Source of the DNA: Chara braunii
Lineage: Eukaryota > Streptophyta > Charophyceae > Charales > Characeae
Length of the DNA stretch: 35,301 nt
Assembly (NCBI GenBank): GCA_003427395.1
Contig: BFEA01000172.1
Location: 782,381 to 817,681 of the forward strand
Direction of reading: 5' to 3'
Shown here: in pieces, positions 8,824 through 17,993 of the stretch
How the letters are laid out: the number at the start of each line of letters is the position of its first letter
Position numbering within the stretch: position 1 is the first letter of the stretch
Notes under the pieces: model-generated
What the model was told of the DNA's origin: nothing
The model's input: only the letters and a program-made list of their open reading frames with translations
The model's database searches: none
Translations under genes and position numbers: made by a program

Positions 8824-10207
8824 GAACCCCGGAGAATCGGTTGTAATGTGCCCAGCTACCTATTTCAATGCCATGATGAGCACGTTTGTATGCAATCCGG
8901 GGTACCGTATTGTCAGCTACAGTGAAGCACAGGTGTTGAAGGAGGTACGGGAGGACGCACAGCTACGGGGGATTCAGAAAACAGTAAATTGGGATGCTAA
9001 GGGAACGTTCGGTGCTGCGTATGTGATTCCAAAGCAGAAGGATCTGGGTCGTTTCAGACCGATCTGTCCATCGTTCAAAGAACCGATGGTGAGAACTGCA
9101 AGAATGATGAGTAAAGCATTGAAACCGATGGTGAGAACTGCAAGAATGATGAGTAAAGCATTGAAACCGATGGTGAGAACTGCAAGAATGATGAGTAAAG
9201 CATTGAATTTCCTTCTGTACAATCTGCCAAAGAGTTGGCACTTCAACCTTCGAGCTGTCTCAGACTTGACAGCGCAAATTGAAAGAATCAACAGTAGACT
9301 GAGTAAACTGCCCGGGGAACGTGAGGTAAATTCCTACTCATTTGACATCAAGGAAATGTTTTGTAAGTTACCTCACGATGTCATCCTGCAAGCTGTTGAC
9401 TGGATCATTGACCACCATATGTCAAAGGGACACGAGTCGGTGCGAGTGAACACCCGTGGGAAAGGAGCGGCATTTGGGGTTACGACAGGATCTGACCATT
9501 GGAAGAGGTTGAATTTGGAAGAAGTGAAGAGCTTCGTGCAGTTGGAGATTGAGCACACATATTTCTGCGGAACAGGGGTATTACTGAGACAGGTGGTAGG
9601 TGTGCCAATGGGCAAGAGTATGAGCCCGCCGATCGCCTGCATCATGTGCGCATACTCTGAGTACCAGTTAACATGCACCCTCGGACAAGCATGTCGTTTC
9701 TTCGGTGCACTGCGTTTGATTGATGATGTGCTGTTAATCATATCCAGTCGGGATGAGAGAACGAGGGCACTGATCTTCGAGGCGTTGTCTAACTGTCACC
9801 CGGAGGGACTGGTCCTGAAAAGGACGGATGACGGTTCAGGCACTTTGGAGTTTCTGGGTTGCCAGATTCGGACAAGGCAAACTTATCCGTATGTAGGCTG
9901 CATGCAGTTGTCACAGAATGACGATAGTATTTGGACCCAAGACAAGCTACTAATCCAGAATGATCAGTCTTTCCATTCCTGGGGAAGCAAGAAGCACAAA
10001 AGCGCCGTGATCGGCAGCCTTCTGCACCGTATTAACCAGAATACCTCCATCCGGTCAGAGATACCGGGGCGAGTGCTGGGACTGCAGCAGGAGTTGGTGA
10101 AGAAAGATTTTCCAGTGAAATTTGTGAACAGGGTATTTCACAGATTCGGNAGCAGACGTGATGGGCTATGGAGACGGACAATTGAGTTTGTTTGTGACAA
10201 ACAGTAG
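8807..10207 (+). pseudogene. PLE ORF2, second part: reverse transcriptase
   Basis: The frame opens with SPVDKNPGESVVMCPA, a leader common to Penelope/TERT-type RTs, and is the continuation of the preceding frame and not an independent gene. Numbering from 8807: fingers GRFRPICPSF near 81-90; motif A YSFDIKEMF with Asp180; motif B VPMGKSMSPPIA at 266-277; motif C RLIDDVLLI with Asp306 and Asp307; LEFLG after that; then a thumb with SAVIGSLLHRIN. All three catalytic Asp are present. There is no C-terminal GIY-YIG. A 42-bp unit is tandemly triplicated at 9082-9207. One ambiguous base lies in the run at 10141-10150. The product would copy the element RNA at a nicked target. Confidence 0.8.
9082..9207 (+). 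repeat. Three perfect 42-bp tandem copies inside the RT fingers
   Basis: Units 9082-9123, 9124-9165 and 9166-9207 are identical. Each encodes 14 residues (KPMVRTARMMSKAL) in frame, so two extra copies add 28 residues after the RPICPSF motif. Perfect identity indicates very recent expansion or an assembly error. Confidence 0.9.
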
Positions 10208-10253
10208 GACTAAGTACGCAAACAAGGGAACAGTGAACTTAGACTGTGTGTGC

Positions 10254-10892
10254 TTGCCTCAAGGATTCGAACAGGGTTTCAGTAAGCCGGCAAGGTTGCT
10301 TTTTATTTTGTGATTTTGTTTTTGTTGTTTTTCTGTTAGACTGTGTGTGCTTGCTGCAAGGATTCGAACCATGTACCGATGATGAGAGATAGGTAGTACC
10401 TGTTTTTTTGTGTCCTGTATGCCTGGACTTAGCGACTCGGCCTCCAGACGCTTCTAGAAGGCTGAGAGGACCAATCTACCTTTTCAGTGGGACTGCAGCC
10501 TATGTTAGTCTGTTTTCAGGTCAGGGTAAGAAGCCGGTAGTAGGAAGCAGAAGTACTGTCTATTCCGGTCCCTCTACCTCATAACAAGGAGAGCGGACCG
10601 TGCCGCATTTTCCGCAAGTAAGCTATATAATACGTAGGCTAGATTAGTTCGACCTCCTGGTTCCCGCAGTCGACTTCAACTGTGACGACGGTGGGATGTC
10701 GCTGCTTGTGGAACGTGGTTTGTGGCGGTTCTTGGGCGTGACGGTTTTGATAAGTGGAAACCAATGGTTACTCTGATTCGGGTCTACGTGTCACCTAGGT
10801 GACAATGTGTGTACTACCTTGTGTTTTGCTTTCACACCTTGTGTTTGCTTTACACTTCTTATGTTTGCACTACTTGTGAACAACTTCAATTC
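10254..10892 (+). repeat. 3' pseudo-LTR of the PLE
   Basis: It is the direct repeat of 5250-5888, starting 46 bp after the RT stop. It carries the same antisense tRNA-like boxes (10428-10442 and 10360-10370). Upstream, agactgtgtgtgcttgc at 10241 recurs at 10338, defining an internal 97-bp partial repeat that includes ggattcgaac both times. I find no hammerhead core (CTGATGA...GAAA) in either repeat, although many PLEs have one there. Confidence 0.85.
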
Positions 10893-10903
10893 AAGTACTC
10901 GTA

Positions 10904-10906
<3 letters not shown>

Positions 10907-10936
<30 letters not shown>
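10907..10936 (+). mobile_element. Poly-A-only insertion with 10-bp TSD
   Basis: Thirty A residues are flanked by tactcgtagg at 10896-10905 and 10939-10948. There is no element body between the left duplication and the tail. This is the signature of a retroposition event truncated within its own tail. Confidence 0.65.
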
Positions 10937-10937
<1 letters not shown>

Positions 10938-11021
10938 ATACTCGTAGGCCGAAATGCAGTCTGTCATGACTGACTTGCGGTTCCTTCCCCTTAGGAAGGC
11001 ATGAATACCCGCAGCAGTTCC

Positions 11022-11118
11022 CCAAGATACAGTTTGCAATTGCATTTAGGGCACCGTACCTGGCCAGAAAGCTGGGTTGTATACATTGCCCGAACTGCAA
11101 TTTGAAACTGTATCTTGG
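11022..11118. mobile_element. Small fold-back element
   Basis: The arms ccaagatacagttt near 11026-11039 and aaactgtatcttgg at 11105-11118 are complementary, and pairing continues inward with few mismatches (gcaattgca against tgcaattt). The loop is about 50 nt. A SINE then used the right arm as its target site. Confidence 0.55.
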
Positions 11119-11119
11119 C

Positions 11120-11461
11120 GGCAAGGGATGTTGGACCCCGTTTCCAACAGAAGTTGCTCCCCACCAATAGAATGGAGTCATCGAAAATCGCAGGCCCCAA
11201 CTGTACAGGGTCTCTTACAGCCTGGGGCGGGGTCCCACTAGCAAAGAGGATTGGAGTGAACACCTGAATCTGGCCTTGTTTGTGGAAAGGTGCGGAAAGT
11301 CGAGATTGAACTGCTTTTCTGCATCTCTGCTTAAAACACGTCCAGATTCAGGATATTTATCCAATCCTCTTTGCTAGTGGGACCTCGGCCCTGCGCAGTA
11401 GTCGCCTGTTCCTGATGTTAACAACAAGAAAAAGAAAAAGAAGAAGAAGAAGGAAAAAAAA
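11120..11461 (+). mobile_element. SINE with 15-bp TSD, carrying a nested MITE
   Basis: It is flanked by perfect direct repeats aaactgtatcttggc at 11105-11119 and 11462-11476. The 3' end is an A/G-rich tail (about 11420-11461). Near the start is the family hairpin in the sense orientation (GTTGGA at 11130-11135, TCCAAC at 11143-11148) and gctccccaccaatag. A 154-bp MITE sits inside. Without it the SINE is under 190 bp. Confidence 0.75.
11231..11384. mobile_element. MITE family E, copy 1 (hAT-like)
   Basis: It has perfect 25-bp terminal inverted repeats, starting ggtcccactagcaaagagg at 11231 and mirrored at 11360-11384. Internal words cctgaatctgg and ccagattcagg extend the fold-back. It is homologous to 17833-17993, where an 8-bp duplication supports a hAT-type assignment. 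It is nested in the SINE. Confidence 0.8.
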
Positions 11462-11610
11462 AAACTGTATCTTGGCCCATACTGCAATCATAACTCATTT
11501 TTTTGACTCCTGTGGAGTTTCCCCCTTTTTTTAATAGGAAAAGAAGAGCTGTGTTTCTTTCTTGGGCGGCCGATGCACTGCACATCATGATGTGATTTCA
11601 AGTGAAGCCG

Positions 11611-11763
11611 CAGTGGAGCCCCATTTACTTCGAGTAATGTCCTCTAAGTTACAACGCGTGGTGACTTGTGGAGCGAGGGCACAAACCTGAGCAAAGAAAA
11701 GAAGAGTTGTGCTCCACTGATTTACTTCGAGGAGTTTCCTCGAAGAGCATGGGGCTCCACTGC
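11611..11763. mobile_element. Fold-back element with 15-bp perfect arms
   Basis: gcagtggagccccat at 11611-11625 is the exact complement of 11749-11763, and the arms extend inward imperfectly through cttcgag. A second internal hairpin, cttcgagga/tcctcgaag, lies at about 11727-11747. Non-coding. Confidence 0.6.
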
Positions 11764-11884
11764 CAAATTTGACAAATTTTCCTCTTGGGATTTTTCTCCG
11801 TGTTCACTGAGAGTTCAGTTCTCCTGACTTCCTCGCGCTGGGCTGCAGATTTTACTTTGCTCAACTTGGGAGCGCTGATGCATG

Positions 11885-11925
11885 TTTAAAAAAAAAGAAA
11901 AAAAAAAAAAGAAAAAAAAGAAAAA
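11885..11925 (+). mobile_element. Poly-A-only insertion with about 17-bp TSD
   Basis: An A-rich tract with a few G interruptions is flanked by gggagcgctgatgcatg (11868-11884) and gggagcgctgaagcacg (11926-11942), 15 of 17 identical. Only a short ttt/A-rich tail lies between. It is an older example of the same event type as at 10907 and 13762. Confidence 0.65.
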
Positions 11926-12121
11926 GGGAGCGCTGAAGCACGGTCTCGTTGGCCAAGTACTTCCTCAAAAACGCTGCAACTCATCATACCAACAATCCTG
12001 GCCCGATTCGAAATGAAGAGCACAAATTTCCCCCCCAATGGGGTGGGGTTTTGGTAATATCCCCGAAAAGGCCTTTTTTTCTTTTTTCAATCCCCGAAAA
12101 GGCCGGTAGGTGGAGCCCCGC

Positions 12122-13745
12122 TTTTGTTTTTTTTTTCTTTTTTTTTAACGGAAAATGTCTTTATAAAATCCGGGAACCGGGCCCGGAGTCCCTTACAAAA
12201 TTACGTGGGGCCCTCAGTGGGCAAGGCATCATCGGCCTAACACAGACAGGACAGCACTAGATTTAACCCCACAAAGTCTAAAACTCGTCACTAAAAAATC
12301 CTAATCCCCCTATCCTAAAATTCCAACAAAATCACAAATCCTAATTAGTAACCATAATTCCACCAAACATAAAAGAAAACGTACACAAAAGGCAATCAAA
12401 AGAACAGAGGAGAACCAAAAGTCAGCGCTGCTTGATGATGTCCACTTTTCATCCAAAGTTACTACCTACCCCCTGCTAATCTCCTCTGCCACCCGCGCGG
12501 CAGGGGTCGATGCCCTCAGGCCCCCAATCTGCAGGCACAGACCCCGCAAAACCCACCCACCTCCTCGCGATTCAAAGCAGATAGCACTTCCCCACTCTCC
12601 TCATTCGAAAACACCAACTTCCACCATGATGCTGTTTTCGCTAACCAAGGGATTACACCACCTCCCGCGCGGCAGGGGCCAAAAAGCCCCGCAAAACCCA
12701 CCCACCTCCTCGCGATTTAGGGTAAGCCCCTCCCTCGATTCTGCATACACCCCCTACGGATGATTCACCGCCCTCCATGACGAAGCCCCGGCGGGATGAT
12801 GCTCACCATGCAACCACAAAAATTTAGATGACAACAGGACACCAGCCTAGACGGATAAGATGAAGCCTAAACCCATTTCAACATCGCAGCGGTAATACCC
12901 TACCTCCCGCGCGGCAGGGGTCGAGGACCCCGCAAACCCACCCACCTCCTCGCGATTTAGGGAAAACCACAACCACTAATCTGCGCCATCTCACAAGGAA
13001 ACACCACCGCCCACCATAATGGCGATTCTACAGAGCGGCACTCTCTAACTCATCTTATCGCATTCAAAAAACGCTTTACTAAAGTTGCAACAAATCACAG
13101 CAGCTATCACCCAACAAAAAACAAGAAAAACACCGGAAAACCATATTCGACCTCAGCCCTAATCTAATAAAACCACCGAGCCCTAAAACGGGCCACAACA
13201 GGTGAACGCTCCGAAGTCAAGAAGTCGATAAGCGCTCCTGGAGATCGTAAACAGAACTGTGCGTTGAACGTGGGAAGTCCCGCAGCAATCTCCATTACTC
13301 CTGTCACCATCACATTTGCGGGCTGACCCTGACAAGATGTCAGGGCAGGAGACCCCCGCAAAAACCTCCGTATCAGAGACCGAGGGGCATAGCCCCCGAT
13401 CACTCTTATCAGGTGTAGCGCAGCATCCAGATCCCACCCGCCGATGGCCCCCACGTATCGACCTCTCCTTCCTCCACCGAGCTAGGATTCTTGACGAAGT
13501 CAAGTGAGACAAGTAATGACCAGGAGCATGTCACTGCTCCCTCGGCACGCCCCCCAAACACCCCCGTGTTCCTCCCTGTGCCGCCATGGTCACCCCTACA
13601 CCAAGTTCTGGCAATCGAAGCAGACAGATTTCGTCGACCCCGTACACGATCCCCCAACGCCAGAATGCTGCTACTGGGGCGGCGCGTTACTGCGCTAACG
13701 CTGTGTGCTATGAAGTTTCGCTGGCGAAGGAGGCCACACGCACTC
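12122..13745 (-). mobile_element. Minus-strand retroposon with LINE-type 3' hairpin
   Basis: The T-rich tract at 12126-12147 reads as the tail of a minus-strand element. Next comes the family hairpin (TCCGGG at 12169-12174, CCCGGA at 12182-12187) and agtccctta. The body to about 13160 is strongly A+C-rich on the plus strand. At 13160-13460 a minus frame resembles the frame at 33200-33430, with a shared pattern of AAG, then Phe, then GA-ID, perhaps a LINE ORF1 segment. The right limit is unclear. No RT is present, so it would be non-autonomous. Confidence 0.45.
12488..12962. repeat. Three dispersed GC-rich repeats with a covarying hairpin
   Basis: Copies lie at about 12490-12571, 12661-12720 and 12903-12960. 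Each has cccgcgcggcagggg, a variable loop, ccccgcaaa and cccacccacctcctcgcgat. The hairpin arms are GGGGTC/GACCCC (copies 1 and 3) and GGGGC/GCCCC (copy 2), a compensatory U-A to C-G change. The loops differ: 31, 6 and 3 nt. Confidence 0.65.
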
Positions 13746-13761
13746 CAAAAATTAAGGAATT

Positions 13762-13787
13762 AAAAAAAAAAAAAAAAAAAAAAAAAA
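13762..13787 (+). mobile_element. Poly-A-only insertion with 9-bp TSD
   Basis: Twenty-six A residues are flanked by perfect taaggaatt copies at 13753-13761 and 13789-13797, with one extra g. No element body is present. Confidence 0.7.
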
Positions 13788-13797
13788 GTAAGGAATT

Positions 13798-14370
13798 TCT
13801 CCAAAGTGCTCCGGGGGGCAAGTCCCACATGCACCGTTGAACTAGCTCAACGCAACAGTGTGACATGGTTTTTGCGACTTAAAAACTCAAAAGAAAGGCA
13901 AAAAAGGAGAATCAAATGCTGCTGAATGCTTTTTTCCACCTATTTCCCAAAAAACAATGAATAACCAAATGCTACTGAAATCTTTGTCCGTATTTTCTCT
14001 AAAAAGTAAAATGGAAAATACAACAATCCTCAGCGAAAGGCTCCGCATACTACGCAACTTCGGAGACAGGGACTCACTACAACATGAAATGAACGTAGAC
14101 AGTAGTCCTGGCTTGGTGAATTCACAGTGTCCTCCCACAGAAGGTCATGATGGCACAAGCACCCTTGAACCCATATGTAGTTCAACGGAAGATGGGCAGG
14201 GTAGGGGGCGTTGTATTCAAGCGGAGGGATTTTTCAGCACCTTTCTTGAACCAAAAACAAAAACAAAAGTTTTTGTAGTTTGTACATCTAAGAAAAAAAA
14301 AAAAAAAAAAAAAGAACAGCGGCTGGATGTGCAGCTCCCTATGCATCTCGGAAGTCACATGGGGTCACAC
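13798..14370. other. No gene seen
   Basis: A plus frame begins at 13957 but has no recognisable domain and runs into a poly-A tract at about 14293-14312. The flanks of that tract do not give a convincing duplication. I assign nothing here. Confidence 0.3.
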
Positions 14371-14497
14371 ACGTTGAGCTACCGTCTTCCCCCGAACACA
14401 ACGCACTCTAAAAATGAATGCATACAAGCTATATTTCCGGCCAGATACAGCCAAAATAAGGGTGCGTTGTGTTCGGGGGAAGACGGTAGTTCAACGT
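14371..14497. mobile_element. MITE family F, copy 1
   Basis: ctaccgtcttcccccgaac (from 14379) and its complement (to 14489) form perfect inverted repeats of about 27 bp. The arms extend to 14371 and 14497 with one mismatch (acgttgag/ttcaacgt). The interior of about 57 bp is non-coding. It shares its terminus with 15112-15225. Confidence 0.75.
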
Positions 14498-14924
14498 TGA
14501 ACTGGCTCAACGGTGTATGTGCCAGTGAGACATGGCCCCCGGCGGAGCACAACTGGAAGTACGCAAATTCACATTTGAAAAAAAACAAAAGTTCACATTA
14601 TCTAGGAGACTACGAGAAACATTAAATGAAGTTGCAATCAAGAGTCTATCCCACCTCTACAACAATCTGGGCTTAGAAAAACCAAAAAAGGAGTCTATCC
14701 CAGAGACCACAGTGATATGCCAGGCAGCTGGCAGTGCCCCATTCCTTTGCCCGGGTAGGAGCCTAGTTGCACCACTCACAGTGTGCCAGCATTTTGAATG
14801 CATCTGGACATTGGCTCTGTCTAGATATGTTCAACATCTTGGCCTATGGCAAGCTGTGCAACTGGGGCCTAAGATTGGATGCCTCCTACTACATGTGCCA
14901 TTGTGCCCTCTCCCCGCCGGTATT

Positions 14925-15046
14925 GGGCCTTGCTGCACTACTCACAAAATTAGCAAAATGAGAATGAATCTTTCCCTAGATCATGCGAAGATACGTCACC
15001 ATATTTTTTGTCTTTTGTGCATGTGGTGAGTAGTGGAGCGAGGCCC
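14925..15046. mobile_element. MITE family I, copy 2 (122 bp, 3-bp TSD)
   Basis: Ends gggccttgctgcactactcac and its near complement are flanked by att on both sides. The length equals that of 23521-23642. The interiors are homologous in opposite orientation (gacaaaaa, then tctaggg, then attctcattttgc). The 3-bp duplication fits a Tourist/Harbinger-like MITE. Confidence 0.75.
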
Positions 15047-15111
15047 ATTCTCCAACACTTTTCAAAAGTTTTCAACTTTCCAGCCTTTCGTTTTTTGTTT
15101 CCTTTGGGTCA

Positions 15112-15225
15112 CTACTGTCTTCACCCGGCGAATAGAACGCCCCGTCATTATAGCTGTATTTGGTGCAACTTTCAGTCCAGCTACGGCAATAATTATCGGC
15201 TGTTCTATTCGGGTGAAGACGGTAG
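15112..15225. mobile_element. MITE family F, copy 2
   Basis: ctactgtcttcacccgg at the left and ccgtcttcac complements at the right (gggtgaagacggtag) are inverted repeats, with aatagaac/gttctatt inside. The terminal motif matches the 14371-14497 element. The size is about 114 bp and it is non-coding. Confidence 0.7.
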
Positions 15226-15318
15226 GGTGGTGGGTGGACTGCACAGTAGAAAGGACATGGTGAAATAGAAGGGACTTGCAAAATCTCCGGACGCCAAAAC
15301 ACATGTTTCCCCCCCCCC

Positions 15319-15379
15319 CCAAAAAAAAAAAAAGAAGAAGAAAGAAAGAAAGAAAAAAAAAAAAAAAAAAAAAAAAGTT

Positions 15380-15421
<42 letters not shown>
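15319..15421. repeat. Poly-A tract facing a poly-T tract
   Basis: An A-rich run (with g interruptions) to about 15376 is followed by gttcca and then a poly-T run at about 15383-15420. Two retroposon tails may have met tail to tail, or one insertion inverted. The pair can form a long A-T hairpin, which also makes assembly here unreliable. Confidence 0.6.
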
Positions 15422-15426
<5 letters not shown>

Positions 15427-16962
15427 TGTTGGAGGTGCTGCCAGGGGTGATAAGAGAAGCCGGGGCTGTGACGTGCCAACTTCCAGACCTGCGCTATCTC
15501 CTCCTCTCCCCCCCCCCCATTGTTTCTCTGTCTTTTTGTCAAATTTTGGATGACCACCCGACGAGGCCTTCTTTTTTGTATTTTCATGAATGTAAGGCCC
15601 TCGGATCGATTTTTGGAAATTTGTCTTTTTTTTGCAAATTGGGAATTACCTGGGAATTACGCGCGCCTTAGCGAGCGCGCTAGGAATTTGGGTCGACGGT
15701 TAGGAATTTCGGAATACGTGGGATCCGACATGTCCTTTCTTGTGCATGAATATTCGCGACTTCGTCTTGGAAACTTGAAGCTCTGGGAATTTTTGCAGAA
15801 ATCTGAATAGGCGTAGGACTTTCCCACGCGCCCGTTTTGCCGCGCGGATATGGTATTTTTCAATGTGAATTAGTCGTAACTGTTTTGGTGCCTTTTTGCC
15901 TTCGCGACAGCGCCATGCATGCGAGCCTCCCCTCCCCGCTTCCCCCGCTGTCCTCGACACTCCCTTCCTTGCGCTCATACTTCTCCTCTCTCTGTAACCG
16001 TTTCCCATTTCCCCATCGCCTTGCGCGCCTTTTCTCTTCTTCTTGATCGTCTGAACCTTGGTTCCGTTTCGTGCTATTCTTCGCGCTCTTCTTCTTCCCG
16101 CTCTGATCCCCGCGCTGAAACACCAGAACAACCCCCTCCCTCTAGCCAAAGAGACACGCCGTGTAAGAGGAGAGTTCCTGATACGCAACGATTCTGATTG
16201 GCTACAGCTGGGATCCAAATGATCGACATAGCTTCCGATGGGCAATCCCTGAGTCTTCTCCTACTTCTCCCTGTTTCAGTCCTAACCCTTCCCAGCATCT
16301 ATCATTCTTTCCGCAGCTATAAATTTCGTAAGCGCTCCCGAAAATCTCTCTCTCAACTCATCAGCCCGCTTCCGGGAAGTCGTGGCTAGATGGTATGAAG
16401 GAAGGAGCCAGTCGAAAAGTCCCGACGAGCGGGCTGTAGCCTTTGGCGCTCGACATGCTGGGTCGCCCGACAGACTGTGGGATCCGAGCAGGGCCGTGCA
16501 GAGGCTAAGTCAGCGGGGTGACGATCACTATGGTGGATTGGCACGTGACAGCCGGGATCGTCAGTGCAAGTGAGACGTTCGAGTCGGAAGTGTGTGAATG
16601 CATGGCCCGGGGCCATGGTGGAATTTTATGACAGCAGTGGTTTCTCTCCTTTCTGTTGCAAAGTTGTGAGTTCTTGATCGCTCAGCTTTTAAGCCAGGAC
16701 ATCTCTGGGTAAGATCGCCTAACACTCGTGATTGCTTTCTGCTTGTTTCGCCCTCCTAGTCTGTGTCCCTACTCTCCCTTCTCCGGTCGCGACATGTCAT
16801 AATGGATGAATTATGGTGACCTTGTTTCTCTCGCTTCGGTATCTGCATGCAGTGAGCCGTGATTGGAGGTTTTGTTGTAGCATGATTGAAGGGATGATTG
16901 ACTGAGCGACTGAATGATCGGGTTGCCCGGATTGACAGATGGATGATGTCTGATTAAGATTT
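15422..16962. other. Unassigned region with possible core promoter
   Basis: No domain is recognised in any frame. The stretch 15910-16150 is pyrimidine-rich. A TATA-like ctataaatt at 16317-16325 is followed about 25-35 nt later by ctctctctcaact, which could be an initiator. This could be the 5' region of a LINE or of a host gene. The frames at 16382-16573 and elsewhere lack ATG starts or domains. Confidence 0.25.
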
Positions 16963-17409
16963 GTGCTTACCTTTGTGCCCATGTGGACTGACGGCCCCAA
17001 CCCGACCGGGCGCCAACTTCCCGTGTCCCCACCGCACCCCTTCCCGTACAACGAGGAAAGAACATGTGTATGTGAGTGGGACGTACGAGAAGTCGTCGCC
17101 AAGATCAGAGGGCGTTACTACTTTCCTCTCGAAACTCGGTACTCTGGATTCGTTGATGCGGGTTTTGTTATCATCGATACACACTTTCCGCCATATTCGT
17201 TGTTATTGCCTTTTAACGAATTGATCGTCATCCCATGGGCGGCCGTGGAGTCTGACTGGCCTGATACTCTGTGCAATGATTGTCGTCGTCTCGAGCGTTA
17301 TCAGACCGAAGGGTTTCACTATCGCACACGCGGCGAGGACGAAGATAAGGAAAGGGGCACTCGGTTGAGGCCCTCCACGTCGGACTCGGAGTTGGGTAGC
17401 AAACGCTGA
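16963..17409 (+). CDS. Hypothetical protein (unrecognised)
   Basis: An open frame of up to 148 codons ends at TGA 17407-17409. The assigned first codon at 16963 is not ATG; the first in-frame ATG is at 16981 (MWTDGPNP). Visible features are a Pro-rich start, the segment CEWDVREVVAKIRGRYYFP, a hydrophobic block ending LIVIPWAAV, a CX2C pair (LCNDCRR) and a charged tail rich in Glu, Asp and Arg. Codon use looks more protein-like than in the neighbours. The LIVIPW stretch is loosely reminiscent of plant LINE ORF1 proteins, and a plus-strand LINE fragment lies 1 kb downstream, but this link is weak. It could equally be an exon of a host gene. Confidence 0.3.
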   Translation: MLTFVPMWTDGPNPTGRQLPVSPPHPFPYNEERTCVCEWDVREVVAKIRGRYYFPLETRYSGFVDAGFVIIDTHFPPYSLLLPFNELIVIPWAAVESDWPDTLCNDCRRLERYQTEGFHYRTRGEDEDKERGTRLRPSTSDSELGSKR

Positions 17410-17694
17410 CGCGACCTCGTCCGAAGAATTTCCCATAGTTGTGAGTCTCGCGCTCGCCTTTTTTTCCTTAAAATCCGCACGGCGACGGATCCTTTTTCTT
17501 ACTACCGTCGGACCAACACGGGGGATTTCAGTTCCGTCTGTGCCCCCGCACTCAATTTTCCAAAAATCCTTGGCACACCCCATCATTGCTGCCTTTCCTG
17601 GGCCCCTTCCCTGAACAGCAACGCTCCGACCGGAAGGTAGCGCAGGGCGTGAGGTTGAGCGTCACATGGCAAGCACCTCCTCAAAAGGCACCTT

Positions 17695-17820
17695 TTATTG
17701 GTGGGGAGAAACACCTGCTTGAAACCGGGTTCGGCTCCCCCGAACGGTGCCATTATCCGGCTTCGGCTCAGGAGACTGAGAATAACTTTGAGGTAAGGGA
17801 ATCGTTCCCCTAGTTGTCCC
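17695..17820 (-). mobile_element. Decayed minus-strand retroposon tail
   Basis: It contains the family order: attggtggggag, acacctgctt, gaaaccggg, then ccattatccggcttcggctca, as at 480-800 and 30730-30860. The hairpin arms are degenerate and no poly-T remains, so it is an old or truncated copy. Confidence 0.5.
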
Positions 17821-17832
17821 GGGGACTAAGGG

Positions 17833-17993
17833 CCAGATCCCATTGGCAAAGAGGATTGGAAGCAGTGTCTGAATCTGGACGTGTTCCACACAACGGTGCA
17901 GAAAAGTAGATCAATCACAAATTTTTGCACCTGTCCATAAACACGTCCACATTCAGACACTTACTACAATCCTCTTTGCCAGTGGGATCTCGC
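17833..17993. mobile_element. MITE family E, copy 2 (hAT-like, 8-bp TSD)
   Basis: The element is flanked by perfect actaaggg copies at 17825-17832 and 17994-18001. Its inverted repeats begin agatcccattggcaaagagg at 17835 and are mirrored to 17990 with one mismatch over 24 bp. Inner arms tctgaatctggacgtgtt and aacacgtccacattcaga extend the fold-back. The 8-bp duplication is the hAT signature. Confidence 0.85.

Larger units (their letters stand above)
5250..10892 (+). mobile_element. Penelope-like retroelement with N-terminal GIY-YIG
   Basis: A 5.6-kb unit is bounded by 639-bp direct repeats. Between them, in order, lie a leader, a gag-like ORF1, a GIY-YIG nuclease domain and a reverse transcriptase. 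There is no aspartic protease, integrase, RNase H or tyrosine recombinase, which argues against LTR and DIRS elements. Canonical PLEs carry the GIY-YIG domain after the RT. Here it comes first, as in the permuted PLEs described from green algae and invertebrates (Chlamys/Naiad type). The repeats act as pseudo-LTRs. No clean target duplication is visible outside. The copy is recent by repeat identity but its ORFs are broken. Family membership is recognition by motif, not by search. Confidence 0.75.

Noticed and set aside
9082-9207. CRISPR-like array
   Set aside because: The 42-bp units are contiguous with no spacers and are in frame within the RT.
5250-10892. LTR retrotransposon
   Set aside because: The direct repeats look like LTRs, but there is no TG...CA end, protease, integrase or RNase H. 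The coding region has GIY-YIG plus Penelope-type RT motifs instead.
13316-13345. Rho-independent terminator-like hairpin (ccctgaca/tgtcaggg)
   Set aside because: It is a perfect 8-bp stem but in a eukaryotic repeat context, without a gene end or T tract; probably incidental.
14281-14330. Fifth poly-A-only insertion
   Set aside because: The flanks (ctaag and agaac) do not give a convincing direct repeat.
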